Part shown: in pieces, positions 7,869 through 15,747 of the stretch
How the letters are laid out: each line of letters starts with the position of its first letter
Position numbering within the stretch: position 1 is the stretch's first letter
Assembly (NCBI GenBank): GCA_016719575.1
Contig: JADJYV010000002.1
Span: 1 to 64,000, forward strand
Origin: Pseudobdellovibrionaceae bacterium
Lineage (GTDB): Bacteria > Bdellovibrionota > Bdellovibrionia > Bdellovibrionales > Bdellovibrionaceae
Direction of reading: 5' to 3'
Length of the DNA: 64,000 nucleotides
Position numbers and translations under genes: made by a program
The notes under the pieces: model-generated
What the model was told of the DNA's origin: nothing
The model's input: the letters and a program-made list of their open reading frames with translations, nothing else
Databases searched by the model: none

Positions 7869-8158
7869 TAAGATGCCTTTTCAGTTTCCCAACCAGGAAA
7901 TACAATGACCGCTGGATGAATGCGCAGGGCTTTTGCCAAAACTTTTGCTCGCTCTACGCCGATATTGATCCTTCCGGATTCCATACCAGAAATTGTGGAC
8001 TGTGGAAGTCCGCTGAGTTTTGCCAGTTCATTTTGAGAAAGCCCTTGAAGCTCTCGTATAATTCGCAAAGATTGGCCAGGGCTCACCGAGACAAGAGTCT
8101 TCGCGGGAACAAATGAACCAGTCTTTAAAATTTCCTTAACCTTTTTTCCTGTAATCAT
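7868..8158 (-). CDS. higA: HigA-type XRE antitoxin
   Basis: The 96-aa product contains an HTH_3 domain, RELQGLSQNELAKLSGLPQS followed by TISGMESGRINIGVERAKVL, near residues 32-75. It overlaps the 3' end of the RelE-like toxin gene by 23 bp, the toxin-first order of HigBA systems. The antitoxin would bind and neutralise the ribosome-dependent RNase and repress the operon, probably through the palindrome at 8417-8431. The downstream GNAT gene overlaps its stop codon. Confidence 0.85.
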   Translation of the reverse strand: MITGKKVKEILKTGSFVPAKTLVSVSPGQSLRIIRELQGLSQNELAKLSGLPQSTISGMESGRINIGVERAKVLAKALRIHPAVIVFPGWETEKAS

Positions 8159-8420
8159 GAGGCGTGACCTCCATCACCAAAATTTTTATCTCATTCGCAA
8201 CAACGTAATAAATGACTCGCCATTGATCATTCAGTCTGCTGGCTCTTGACCCTTGCCATTCACCTTTAAGGGCATGATCTCGAAAACCTTTGATTTCATG
8301 CAACCCCTTAGGGCCTTGCAATTGAACGATGTCTTTCCATTTTTCGAACTTTTCCTGGATTTCTTTCGGGGCTTTGTTGAGAGCTTTGACTGCGTTCTTT
8401 TCCAGAAATACGTTCCACAT
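8136..8420 (-). CDS. higB: HigB/RelE-like toxin
   Basis: The 94-aa product has the RelE/HigB fold signature: KALNKAPKEIQEKFEKWKD, then LHEIKGFRDHALKGEWQGSR and the terminal LNDQWRVIYYVVANE and VMEVTPHDYRKKG. WRVIYY and the final HDYRK region correspond to the active-site strand and tail. Such toxins cut mRNA on the ribosome. The antitoxin follows with overlap. The start ATG lies inside an operator-like palindrome, and a TATAGT hexamer sits about 15 bp upstream, so the transcript may be short-leadered. Confidence 0.88.
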   Translation of the reverse strand: MWNVFLEKNAVKALNKAPKEIQEKFEKWKDIVQLQGPKGLHEIKGFRDHALKGEWQGSRASRLNDQWRVIYYVVANEIKILVMEVTPHDYRKKG

Positions 8421-8431
8421 ACTAAATATGT
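8417..8431. promoter_or_regulatory. HigBA operator candidate
   Basis: ACATA-CTAAA-TATGT is a perfect inverted repeat that overlaps the higB start codon. Binding here by HigA would block transcription initiation, as expected for toxin-antitoxin autoregulation. Confidence 0.5.
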
Positions 8432-8520
8432 ACTATATCTTTTATGGTATGTCCACAAACAAAGCAAGTGTGCGGAAGAACCACAGATTCGAGCCGGCAT
8501 TTCCTTGTGTTTTTAATAAT

Positions 8521-8584
8521 TTATCGACCGAAATGGCCCGAAAAGAGAAATTGGCGCTCCCCAAGGCTCTTTTGTAGAGTCCGT
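8521..8584 (+). repeat. Dispersed GGCGTTCCC-type repeat
   Basis: It contains CCGAAATGGCCCGAAAAG, then GAGAAATTGGCGCTCCCC and a terminal CTCTTTTGTAGAG. It is the fullest example of the form that also carries the CCGAAATGG prefix seen at 797. Intergenic between higB and the GyrI-like gene. Confidence 0.8.
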
Positions 8585-8589
8585 TCGAA

Positions 8590-8994
8590 TTACCTAAAGA
8601 AAATCAGGGTTCGAAGGTCGTCTGGTCGCACTTTGTCTGGATCATCCATATACATGTTGTAAAATTCTTTTGAGGAAGGACGTTCTTTTCTGATTTTTTG
8701 GCAAGCCTTCCCAATATTTTTGTATGGCCCCTTGTGCTCGTAAGTTTCAAAGTCACCCGCTACATGAATGACATCTTGCCGATTGTCCGATGGCTTTTCG
8801 ACCTCAACGCCAATCCATCCAGAGCCAAAAAGGCTGCCCCTTTCGAAGATTGGACCAAAGGCTTCCTTCTTTTTGAGTCCAGCGGAATCCGCCAATGAGT
8901 AGATTTGTTTATAAGGGACCTTCACTGGAATGAAGAAAATATAGAAGCCCTTTGTTTTATAAAAGTAAGAATCCAACTTCTTTTTTGTAAACAT
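8590..8994 (-). CDS. GyrI/AraC effector-binding-like small-molecule binding protein
   Basis: The 134-aa product ends in DPDKVRPDDLRTLIFFR and contains FETYEHKGPYKNIGKACQKI, the paired motifs of GyrI-like (SHS2-fold) small-molecule binding domains, in which the tail strand carries a P-E/D-DLRT pattern. An N-terminal hydrophobic stretch, FYIFFIPVKVPYKQIYS, is compatible with the first strand rather than a membrane anchor. These proteins bind or hydrolyse hydrophobic ligands, or bind gyrase. The gene lies just after the TfoX-like gene with 2 bp between them and is probably cotranscribed with it. Confidence 0.6.
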   Translation of the reverse strand: MFTKKKLDSYFYKTKGFYIFFIPVKVPYKQIYSLADSAGLKKKEAFGPIFERGSLFGSGWIGVEVEKPSDNRQDVIHVAGDFETYEHKGPYKNIGKACQKIRKERPSSKEFYNMYMDDPDKVRPDDLRTLIFFR

Positions 8995-8996
8995 GG

Positions 8997-9398
8997 CTAC
9001 TTCGCTTTCTTCTTTACCGGTTTTTTTGCAGCGGCTTTAGGGGTTGAACTTTTCTTTACCTTTTTCTCAAGTTTTTGACAGAGACCGTGAGCCTTTACGG
9101 TCCATTTTTTGATTTCGGCGGGCTTCGCGTGAAATGATTCCGGAACCAAAACCCAGTGAGCCATTTGCATGGGTCCGGCTTTCCAAGGTTCTGCCCCAGA
9201 TACTCCCATAAGAGATTCGTACTGGTTGGCTTCAGGAAGCTTGACGCCGATCCGACCATGTTTCCAAACTAAAGCAAACACATTGTCATCGGCCCAGAGA
9301 GCATAACAGCCGAACATCTTTTTAGATGTTAGTTTGGGTAAACCTTTTGCGCCGGTGTTCAGAATTTCTTCGAGTTCAGCGATACTTTGCTTAGCCAT
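8997..9398 (-). CDS. TfoX N-terminal domain protein
   Basis: The 133-aa product matches the TfoX_N pattern: an N-terminal helix, then LTSKKMFGCYALWADDNVFA, LVWKHGRIGVKL, and WVLVPESFHAKPAEIKKW. The C-terminus is a Lys/Ala/Pro-rich basic tail (STPKAAAKKPVKKKAK) that could contact nucleic acid. TfoX domains occur in competence regulators, but stand-alone N-terminal proteins like this are of unknown function. It lies in a same-strand run (ArsR, ABM, TfoX, GyrI-like) with short gaps, suggesting one transcript. Confidence 0.8.
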   Translation of the reverse strand: MAKQSIAELEEILNTGAKGLPKLTSKKMFGCYALWADDNVFALVWKHGRIGVKLPEANQYESLMGVSGAEPWKAGPMQMAHWVLVPESFHAKPAEIKKWTVKAHGLCQKLEKKVKKSSTPKAAAKKPVKKKAK

Positions 9399-9407
9399 AG
9401 ATCCGAC

Positions 9408-9731
9408 CTAAAATGCTTTCGGAAAATGGGGGAATCTATTTGCTGATTCTGGAACTTGAGAGAGTGTTCCAAAGTCACAGACGACAGCCATTGCTTCCCA
9501 AATTTTGGCGACTGCAGGATGGTCATGGGCTTTCTTTGCGGCTTCTTGATTGGCCCACTCGAAAATCTCAAGGATAGTTCCGTCAGTCGAACGACCGATG
9601 AATGGTTCTTTGCCTGTGGTGAGGCCGTACTCTTTGAGAATGGGAAAATGTTTTTGAACCAGCGTCTCAAGTTCTTTGGTTTTTCCATCCTTCGGACGGT
9701 ACAAAGCGATGACTACTTCGGGTTTACTCAT
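9408..9731 (-). CDS. Dimeric alpha-beta barrel (ABM-like) protein
   Basis: The 107-aa product begins MSKPEVVIALYRPKDGKTKE and continues with GRSTDGTILEIFEWANQEAA and HPAVAKIWEAMAVVCDFG, the strand-helix pattern of antibiotic biosynthesis monooxygenase-like ferredoxin-fold dimers. Its start overlaps the ArsR-family gene by 4 bp (ATGA), so the two are translationally coupled and the regulator probably controls it. Such proteins can be cofactor-free monooxygenases, but no substrate is evident. Confidence 0.65.
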   Translation of the reverse strand: MSKPEVVIALYRPKDGKTKELETLVQKHFPILKEYGLTTGKEPFIGRSTDGTILEIFEWANQEAAKKAHDHPAVAKIWEAMAVVCDFGTLSQVPESANRFPHFPKAF

Positions 9732-10039
9732 GGATTTTTCTCCTCTTCAAACCAGTTAAGCCAACCTCCGACTACATGTCGAAGCTTTTGGCGATTTAAA
9801 ATATAGTGTCTTTCGCGACCGACCTTCTCGACTCGAATCAGGCCAGCCTCTTCGAGAATCGAAAGATGCCGAGTCATCGTCGGCCAACTGCAACTAAACC
9901 GTTCAACGATTTGCCCCGCAGTCATCTCGCCGTGTCTTCCGAGGAGGACAACGAGAATGCGCCTTCTTGCCTCGTGAGCCAGGGCCGAAAAGACCACATC
10001 AAATTCTTCCAGTTCTTTTTCAGCGCGACTCTTTGACAT
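9728..10039 (-). CDS. ArsR/SmtB family transcriptional regulator
   Basis: The start at ATG 10039 (MSKSRAEKELEEFDVVFSAL) is preferred over TTG 10054 because the operator palindrome lies directly upstream. The winged helix reads LAHEARRRILVVLLGRHGEM, then FSCSWPTMTRHLSILEEAGL and IRVEKVGRERHYILN. There is no obvious alpha-3 or alpha-5 Cys metal site, so it probably senses something other than a thiophilic metal, or only acts as a repressor of the coupled ABM gene. ATGA overlap with that gene defines the operon. Confidence 0.85.
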   Translation of the reverse strand: MSKSRAEKELEEFDVVFSALAHEARRRILVVLLGRHGEMTAGQIVERFSCSWPTMTRHLSILEEAGLIRVEKVGRERHYILNRQKLRHVVGGWLNWFEEEKNP

Positions 10040-10045
10040 GGAAAC

Positions 10046-10065
10046 ATTTAGCAAAATGGCTAAAT
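10046..10065. promoter_or_regulatory. ArsR operator candidate
   Basis: ATTTAGC-AAAATG-GCTAAAT is a perfect 7-bp inverted repeat ending 6 bp before the regulator's ATG, with the size and symmetry expected for an ArsR/SmtB autoregulatory site. Confidence 0.65.
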
Positions 10066-10088
10066 AAAAGTCAATAGCAAATTTTAGA

Positions 10089-10188
10089 AGCCCCTAAGGC
10101 CCCTAAAAGTTAATGCAATAATGGTTCTTGGTTTTGGTCCGGTTCTACACCGGAGAAATTGGCGTTCCCTAGTGCCTCGTCTTAGAAC
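10089..10188 (+). repeat. Composite dispersed repeat: AGCCCC motif plus palindrome-ended GGCGTTCCC unit
   Basis: AGCCCCTAAGGCCCCT (10089-10104) is followed by an AATAATGGTTCTTGGTTTTG tract and the unit 10141-10188, which starts GGTTCTACACCGGAGAAATT and ends CTTAGAAC. The same order recurs at 44950-45061. The outer GTTCTA/TAGAAC arms are inverted. It marks the boundary between the cassette-like genes and the Mrr operon. Confidence 0.75.
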
Positions 10189-10213
10189 TGAGCTGCTGGA
10201 GTACGCGAGTTAG

Positions 10214-10843
10214 TTATGAGGACTCAGCAGCAAACCGCCGTATCGCTTCCTCATATTTCTTGAAGTAGGGATATACCGATTTGGCCACTTCTGGCAATGG
10301 TGGAGCGGCCTGGCCTTCAGCAAGGCTGGAAGATATGACGCCATGTATTAATTCAACCGTTCCGAGTTGTACGGTCATCTCATTGGGATAGATTTTGGTA
10401 GATCCTAGCTCAGTGAGCTTTTGGATAATAGCTTCTCGAACTCTCCAAAGGCGAATTGCCTTGGGATCCTTGTAGTGAAGGCCGGCATCGTAGAACTTCT
10501 GAACATCAGGATCTGAGAATTTTGCATTGGCTGGATGACTGATTATTATCCTGTGTTTTCTCAGCTCTTCAATATCAGTAATTTGGAGAGGTAGCGGCGA
10601 CATCTTGTCTTCAGACTTATAGTGTTCGACGATCTTAACTACTGAAGTATCAATAACGGCGTCGTTTGCCTGATATGGAAATGTATTAGCGACATTGGTT
10701 TTGTATGCCTTCCTACGCTCATCTTCGGGCAGTCCGTAAAATTGATGATTAAGGTAATGCTCCGTTGCAAGAGCCGTTAAAGCATTTCTGGCATTCATCC
10801 AAATAAGACTGTCCAGTAACTCTAGCCTTTGCAGTTCAGTCAT
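10214..10843 (-). CDS. Hypothetical protein, third gene of Mrr operon
   Basis: I do not recognise this 209-aa soluble protein. It starts MTELQRLELLDSLIWMNARN, is mostly helical by composition, has LPLQITDIEELRKHRIIISH in the middle and ends YPYFKKYEEAIRRFAAES. No signal peptide or membrane segment is visible. It starts 14 bp after the membrane PIN-like gene on the same strand, so it is probably cotranscribed with mrr and may be the immunity or accessory component of that operon. Its stop lies 25 bp from the dispersed repeat. Confidence 0.7.
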   Translation of the reverse strand: MTELQRLELLDSLIWMNARNALTALATEHYLNHQFYGLPEDERRKAYKTNVANTFPYQANDAVIDTSVVKIVEHYKSEDKMSPLPLQITDIEELRKHRIIISHPANAKFSDPDVQKFYDAGLHYKDPKAIRLWRVREAIIQKLTELGSTKIYPNEMTVQLGTVELIHGVISSSLAEGQAAPPLPEVAKSVYPYFKKYEEAIRRFAAESS

Positions 10844-10857
10844 AGAAACATAAATCC

Positions 10858-12732
10858 TCAGATCGACAAGGAGTCATTGTCAACCTGCTGGAAGTAGCTT
10901 GAAAGCCACAATCTAATTTTGCCACAAAGCCATCTCTTAATATCAAGTCTTCGCCTCCACAGCGAGACATCGAAAAGAAGAGACGCAATAGCAACTAGGG
11001 TAGTTAAGGCAAAATAGACCGCAGAACTCTGTTGTTGCCAGAATAAGTAATTTAAATAAACAAGCCCGATTGTTACGATTGCAAATACTAAGTTTGATAT
11101 TCCAGTGCTGGCAATTTCTGAAATTCTATTTATAACAAGGTCGCGTTGAACTAGACTAGAGCGAAGCTCTTTAATCTCATCATCCTTCTTCTTAAGAATT
11201 TTCTCTTTAGTGCTTTTTACCACCTCGAAGACGGTCTCGTCTCCGAAATCAATTCCTTCTGTTACCGTCTGCTCTTTCAGGCAAGATTTTAAATCAAGCT
11301 CATATCTTACTAACTTGTAGTCCTCCGGATCGATTTTTCCTTCCTTCTTTAGTCTTCGAAGGCGATTGAGAAAGTTGTCCCAAAACTTATCGTCTGAGTG
11401 AATTGCACTATAGCAATTAGCCACCAGCAAGTGCTGGGGTAGATCCGGGGCCGAGTTAGGATTCATCATCCAGCATAGATTTGTGAACCAAATATCATTG
11501 CAGACTATAGGGATAGATTTGTCGGAAATTTCTTTTGAAAAGAATCCGTTAACTTCTTTAACTAATGTATTGTTGGAGGTTACAAATAGAGCTGGCTTTT
11601 GATGCAAAGACATTCGAGAGCTGCCCTTTCTCATTGAATAAATACCGGCAACTGTTTTAACATCTCGCTCAAGCCTGCTGTTAACGTCCGACATTCCCTG
11701 TCTCTTTAGATGTTCCTGAAGTCCGAGTTCATCAATTGTATGAGCCTCGTTGTATTGGGGACGATCTACGACACGAATCAACATTTGCTCCAGCTTAGAT
11801 TTCAGTCTTGGTATATACGCCTCTATGGAAGCTGCGTCGTAACCCTTGGCTTGGAGTAATGCTAACGTTGAAGAATTAAATCCCTTAAAGTTCTTTGATC
11901 TAAGGTCGCTGACCCACGCATGGAAAATGCTTTCCCATTCGTCAAAAATATGCTCGAAGACCACAAATGAGACCTTTAGTGATTGGCCTAATGTGAGCAT
12001 CTCTAAGCATGAGTCGGATCTTAGTTTTCCATTAAATCCAACGAGCCCCATCAGCAATGGCGTGTCTAATACTGCGACTAAGCCATTAAGATTGGCAGAG
12101 TCTGGCTCATTTCCTCTTATCACAAGGTAGTTTGTGACAAGGTATCCTCTCAATGTCTTTTCAAGGTGATTGAAGACATCCTTGTTTGTCTTATAGATGT
12201 CTGCAATGAATGAGCTTATGAGATAATCTGGGTTCTTCACAGAACCACCAACTACATTCTGAGTACTGCCAGTACTTCCATCTAAAAGATCGAGTTGGTA
12301 TCGTTTTAGGAATCCGGAGAAGTATGACTCTGCTTCGTCTCTTGTTAGAGTGATGCTGTATTTGTCATTGGTGTACTTGATGAACGTATCAAAAAAGCTA
12401 TTTTGAGCTTCGATTATTTCATTCTTTCTTTTTATGAATGCATCTGCGATTTTGTCTACCTTCGATAGAACACGCGTATATCTGTGGTCGTTTCGAGTTA
12501 GAAGCCCCTTCTTGCATGTTCTATTCAATATTAACTGGATCGCAGATAATGGAACTGTAGTATTGATCGTCTTTGTAAAGAGCTCTTGAAAATCTGAGAG
12601 TACATACTCATCTTTCTCAAAATCTTTAATTCCCACGGCTAGAAAGGTTACAAAATTGTCGACATAATAGCCTGAGTTCTTTGCACGAATTGTTTCTAGT
12701 AAAGCTAGGTTTACGAACGGGCTGTTACTCAT
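10858..12732 (-). CDS. PIN-like domain protein with C-terminal membrane anchor
   Basis: In this 624-aa protein, residues about 215-265 read AVLDTPLLMGLVGFNGKLRS followed by VSFVVFEHIFDEWESIF, resembling the DTxxLL...E pattern of PIN-type nuclease domains; a later RDVKTVAGIY and ALFVTSNNTLVKEV could supply the remaining acidic/polar positions. A charged coiled-coil-like stretch precedes two transmembrane segments at about 545-590, leaving a short basic tail. It overlaps the mrr stop by 4 bp. A membrane-tethered RNase or DNase acting with Mrr is plausible, but the PIN call rests on motifs only. Confidence 0.55.
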   Translation of the reverse strand: MSNSPFVNLALLETIRAKNSGYYVDNFVTFLAVGIKDFEKDEYVLSDFQELFTKTINTTVPLSAIQLILNRTCKKGLLTRNDHRYTRVLSKVDKIADAFIKRKNEIIEAQNSFFDTFIKYTNDKYSITLTRDEAESYFSGFLKRYQLDLLDGSTGSTQNVVGGSVKNPDYLISSFIADIYKTNKDVFNHLEKTLRGYLVTNYLVIRGNEPDSANLNGLVAVLDTPLLMGLVGFNGKLRSDSCLEMLTLGQSLKVSFVVFEHIFDEWESIFHAWVSDLRSKNFKGFNSSTLALLQAKGYDAASIEAYIPRLKSKLEQMLIRVVDRPQYNEAHTIDELGLQEHLKRQGMSDVNSRLERDVKTVAGIYSMRKGSSRMSLHQKPALFVTSNNTLVKEVNGFFSKEISDKSIPIVCNDIWFTNLCWMMNPNSAPDLPQHLLVANCYSAIHSDDKFWDNFLNRLRRLKKEGKIDPEDYKLVRYELDLKSCLKEQTVTEGIDFGDETVFEVVKSTKEKILKKKDDEIKELRSSLVQRDLVINRISEIASTGISNLVFAIVTIGLVYLNYLFWQQQSSAVYFALTTLVAIASLLFDVSLWRRRLDIKRWLCGKIRLWLSSYFQQVDNDSLSI

Positions 12733-13655
12733 TTGATATCTCCGTCATTCTGCAAAAAGTCTAAATCTAGCCGCTTGACTTCGTATGCAGCTGAACTCGA
12801 TACCCCAATGTTATATTCCCACATCAACTCAGAAAGTTGATGTCCGGAAATCAATATTATTTTAGCATCAATGTGTTTTACAAACTCCCTAGCTTCGGAA
12901 GTGAAGTCGGAGGTTGTAATGAAGATGCCCTTGCGTGCACGTTTACCTTGCAATGCTCCCGCAAACTTCTGAATCTCTGGACGACTGACGTTTCCTTCCC
13001 AGCGCTTGGCCTGAAGGTAAATAACATCGAGGCCAAGACGATCTTCGTTAATGATCCCATCAATACCCTCGTCGCCACTTTGTCCAATTGCTTTGCCGGC
13101 CTCTTTGCGTGAGCCGCCATATCCCATTTTAACAACAGTATCGACTACAAGTTTTTCAAAGAACTGTGGTGAGCAAGCCATTACTCTTTGAATAATGTCG
13201 TCAAGCATTGCTGTTTTTAATTCTTGATAAGATTGTTCCAGTTGCTCCTCAGGTGTTCCGATTGAGCTAGAAGTGATAACCGCTTTTATGGAGGCCTCTT
13301 CTTTTTCATTCTCGGTTGAACGGAATGCTTCAAATTCTGGAAACTTACTTAAGAATGCAACATTAATTAGTGGTGGTTTTTCTGCGAGCACCTGCTTCCC
13401 ACGTTCAGTTATCTCGATCATTCCACGCGCAGGCGAGGTGAGTAGACCCGCCTTCTTCATATAAGTTCTTGCCCAACCTACGCGGTTTACAATGATTTCC
13501 TGTTTTCCACTTGGAAGGAGTGCTGATCGTTCCTCTTTTGTAAGTTTAAATTCTACCGACAGCTTCTCGATAGCATCGCGAACAGAAATAGGGCTTTGTT
13601 GCCCAGCTAGGCGTAGTAAAGGAAGCATCACCGTTTGGTAATCTGGAATTGACAT
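12729..13655 (-). CDS. mrr: Mrr-type restriction endonuclease
   Basis: The 308-aa product has an N-terminal Mrr_N winged helix (about residues 1-95, with GWARTYMKKAGLLTSPARGM) and a C-terminal Mrr_cat domain (about 165-285). The PD-(D/E)xK core appears as GDEGIDGIINEDRLGLDVIY followed by LQAKRWEGNVSRPEIQKFAG, with catalytic Asp and Q-A-K. Mrr enzymes are type IV systems that cut modified DNA. A GGAG-type ribosome binding site precedes ATG 13655. It heads a three-gene operon with a membrane PIN-like protein, an association I have not seen described. Confidence 0.88.
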   Translation of the reverse strand: MSIPDYQTVMLPLLRLAGQQSPISVRDAIEKLSVEFKLTKEERSALLPSGKQEIIVNRVGWARTYMKKAGLLTSPARGMIEITERGKQVLAEKPPLINVAFLSKFPEFEAFRSTENEKEEASIKAVITSSSIGTPEEQLEQSYQELKTAMLDDIIQRVMACSPQFFEKLVVDTVVKMGYGGSRKEAGKAIGQSGDEGIDGIINEDRLGLDVIYLQAKRWEGNVSRPEIQKFAGALQGKRARKGIFITTSDFTSEAREFVKHIDAKIILISGHQLSELMWEYNIGVSSSAAYEVKRLDLDFLQNDGDIK

Positions 13656-13745
13656 AGATTCTCCTGGCGCACATATGCATGCACTGATCGTCTATAATTG
13701 AGAAAAACTTTATATGCGATGTGGCCAGATCTTTGGCGAGTGGAG

Positions 13746-13772
13746 ACGACGGTTACGACGTTCACGACGTTG
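13746..13772 (+). repeat. 9-bp tandem repeat, three units
   Basis: ACGACGGTT, ACGACGTTC and ACGACGTTG stand head to tail in the gap between the divergent mrr and exonuclease-phosphatase genes, with a further ATGACGTTG at about 13786. They could be regulator half-sites; no regulator is identified. Confidence 0.6.
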
Positions 13773-13831
13773 GGAAAAGAGGAAGATGACGTTGGTTGTG
13801 AATGAAGTTAGAATTTATTAACGGAGGATCA

Positions 13832-14530
13832 ATGAGGCTTGTTGTTTGGAATTGTCATCAAGGGCTCGATAAAAAAGCTGAACTGCTTGCTGACCTTCGT
13901 CCAGACATAGCAATAGTTCCAGAATGTGCTAATCCATTACTTCCAAAATTAGCCAGCGTTCTTTCCAAGTGCGGGGTAACCCAGTCAGCGTGGAATGGAA
14001 ACAATCAGCAGAAGGGCTTGGGTGTTTTTATCTTTAACAATGCTGTAAAAGCAGAGTCCATTGAAACGTTGGGTGGAAAGTTTTCAATTAAAATTGATTT
14101 AGATTTGGCAGAAAAAGTAAGTTTGATTGCGGTGTGGACACAGAATCCTGGGTATATTGAAGAAGCTCACAAAACTGTGGAAACGTATAAAAAAAGTCTG
14201 AATGAGAGAAATGTTATTTTTGCGGGTGATTTCAATAGCAATAAAATTTGGGACAGTAGTCGTACTTTGAATCACACAGCTCTTGTTGATAGATTAAAGA
14301 ATGAATTTGGCTTGGCAAGCGCCTACCATCATCATTTTGGTGAAGATCAAGGGCAAGAAAAACGCGCTACACTCTACTTTACCTACAATGAAAAGAAGCC
14401 GTATCACATAGATTATGTTTTTATCCCACAGAAGTGGTTGTCCAAAATTAAAGCTGTTCATGTAGGTGAATTCAAGAAATGGATACATGTCAGTGACCAC
14501 TGTCCATTAGTTCTCGAAATTGATGTATAG
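13832..14530 (+). CDS. Endonuclease/exonuclease/phosphatase (EEP) family protein
   Basis: ATG 13832 follows GGAGG by 5 bases and yields MRLVVWNCHQGLDKKAELLA, the WN-hG-type first strand of EEP enzymes with the metal-binding Asn. Further family motifs are RPDIAIVPEC (metal-binding Glu), FAGDFNSN (GDFN) and the end HIDYVFIPQKW plus HVSDHCPLVLEI (SDH). Length (232 aa) suits a small EEP nuclease or phosphatase. It is divergent from mrr. Acting on nucleic acid in a defence context is possible but inferred. Confidence 0.85.
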   Translation: MRLVVWNCHQGLDKKAELLADLRPDIAIVPECANPLLPKLASVLSKCGVTQSAWNGNNQQKGLGVFIFNNAVKAESIETLGGKFSIKIDLDLAEKVSLIAVWTQNPGYIEEAHKTVETYKKSLNERNVIFAGDFNSNKIWDSSRTLNHTALVDRLKNEFGLASAYHHHFGEDQGQEKRATLYFTYNEKKPYHIDYVFIPQKWLSKIKAVHVGEFKKWIHVSDHCPLVLEIDV

Positions 14531-15377
14531 GCGGGTGGCTGGATCAGATCACAGAGCAATATATAAATTTTATGTGTACCAACGGCTTCTCCCCCTACCC
14601 TATACGGTAGTCCAAATTACATATCATCTCGTGATGAAGTAATTGAAACCAAGTGGGTGAGCTGTCATGGCTATCGCCAACATCTCAGACTAAACCCTCT
14701 GGTGAACGCTACTCAAAGAAGGAGTTGATCCTTCGCTCAGTAGAATCCACCAGTTAAGAGTGGCTGCCGTTACCTTCCACTCAGAGCCATCGGTCGTGAT
14801 CTGAAACTGTGATTTGAAATTCTCCAGACAAGTAATCTTAAAGAAAAACCAATCTCGTGTACGCAACTTCCTACAGCCTGCCGGTTCGGCATGGTTATCC
14901 CCCTCCCTGATGATGATGTCATCCTGACGAATCAGAGATCCGACTGACCAGCATATAGAGCGTAATGTCTCTATTCCCAACGTGGCACCTGTCGCAGTAG
15001 TAAAAAATTGATCAGCTATTGATCCAACCAAAATTTCAGGTAATATGATTTTGCACGATCAAATTACTTGGGTAGGTTCCAGGTGCTGACGGGCCTGCTT
15101 GTCTGGCCTTTTTAGGTACCAGAACCTTGCCTGAGTTATCGTCATTACCAGGCTACGCATCGACTAGCTTCGAAACAAAAAGTAACAAAGCAAAACAAAG
15201 TTGCCTCTCCTAGTACAAAAAGAAAAGCCAATATTTTCGTAAGCAAAAAGTATTTTACTATCACATTGTACAATTGTTCTCTTCGAGACGCGACACACCT
15301 GGTGTTGATTCATACATCACTGATGTTTGCGTTTTACTTGAGTTGCATTCTGCAGCCAATTACCTGGAGCAAATAAA
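14531..15377. other. Long non-coding stretch inside island A
   Basis: No gene can be supported in these 850 bases. A 113-codon minus-strand open frame (14690-15031) starts at TTG without a ribosome binding site, has an odd composition and matches nothing I recognise. CTACC...GGTAG inverted bits occur near 14583-14600. The tract may be a decayed gene region or contain an untranslated RNA, but I see no diagnostic structure. Confidence 0.4.
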
Positions 15378-15524
15378 ATGTATCCTAAAGTTCACCTATG
15401 TCCTGTCTGCAAAGGAAAGCTATTAATCCAAACTAACCGTAAGGGACAAGTATTCTGGTTCTGTGGGAACCGTCCAAAGTGTAAAAAAACATTTAGTGAT
15501 AAGTTTGGCAAGCCAGACTTGTAG
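15378..15524 (+). CDS. Small zinc-ribbon protein, 48 aa
   Basis: ATG 15378 with GGAG 8-9 bases upstream opens MYPKVHLCPVCKGKLLIQTN, followed by FWFCGNRPKCKKTFSDKFG. The CPVC...FC...C arrangement is a topoisomerase-type zinc ribbon, used for DNA or protein binding. A length of only 48 aa suggests a stand-alone adaptor or a fragment of a larger protein; clean start and stop favour the former. It lies between the long non-coding tract and the convergent lipoprotein gene. Confidence 0.65.
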   Translation: MYPKVHLCPVCKGKLLIQTNRKGQVFWFCGNRPKCKKTFSDKFGKPDL

Positions 15525-15747
15525 ATTGATGTTTGGGTTTGATTACGCAGTTTCTGAGAAAGTATCTCAACGCTCTATGGGGCCACTACAGCAAAGTAAG
15601 TTTAGGCCCCAAGCAAAGGCCAACCTTTCATTGGAGAGTTGTACCTTGCAAAGATAAAAGCGTTTGCGCTGCGTTTTCCAGTGGAGGAGCAATGAGATCA
15701 GGCCGAAGTTTATTTATTTTGTGAAAATGTAATTTTGAAAGACCGTA

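Noticed and set aside
7362..8158. TacAT-type GNAT toxin with its antitoxin
   Set aside because: The partner is an XRE HigA-like protein that already has a RelE-fold toxin partner, not a ribbon-helix-helix antitoxin, and the GNAT length and motifs are ordinary.
14690..15031. 113-aa minus-strand open frame
   Set aside because: TTG start without a ribosome binding site, odd composition, no recognisable domain; kept only as part of a non-coding stretch.
15533..15724. Short frames after the zinc-ribbon gene
   Set aside because: No start signal, no domain and conflicting frames; probably chance.
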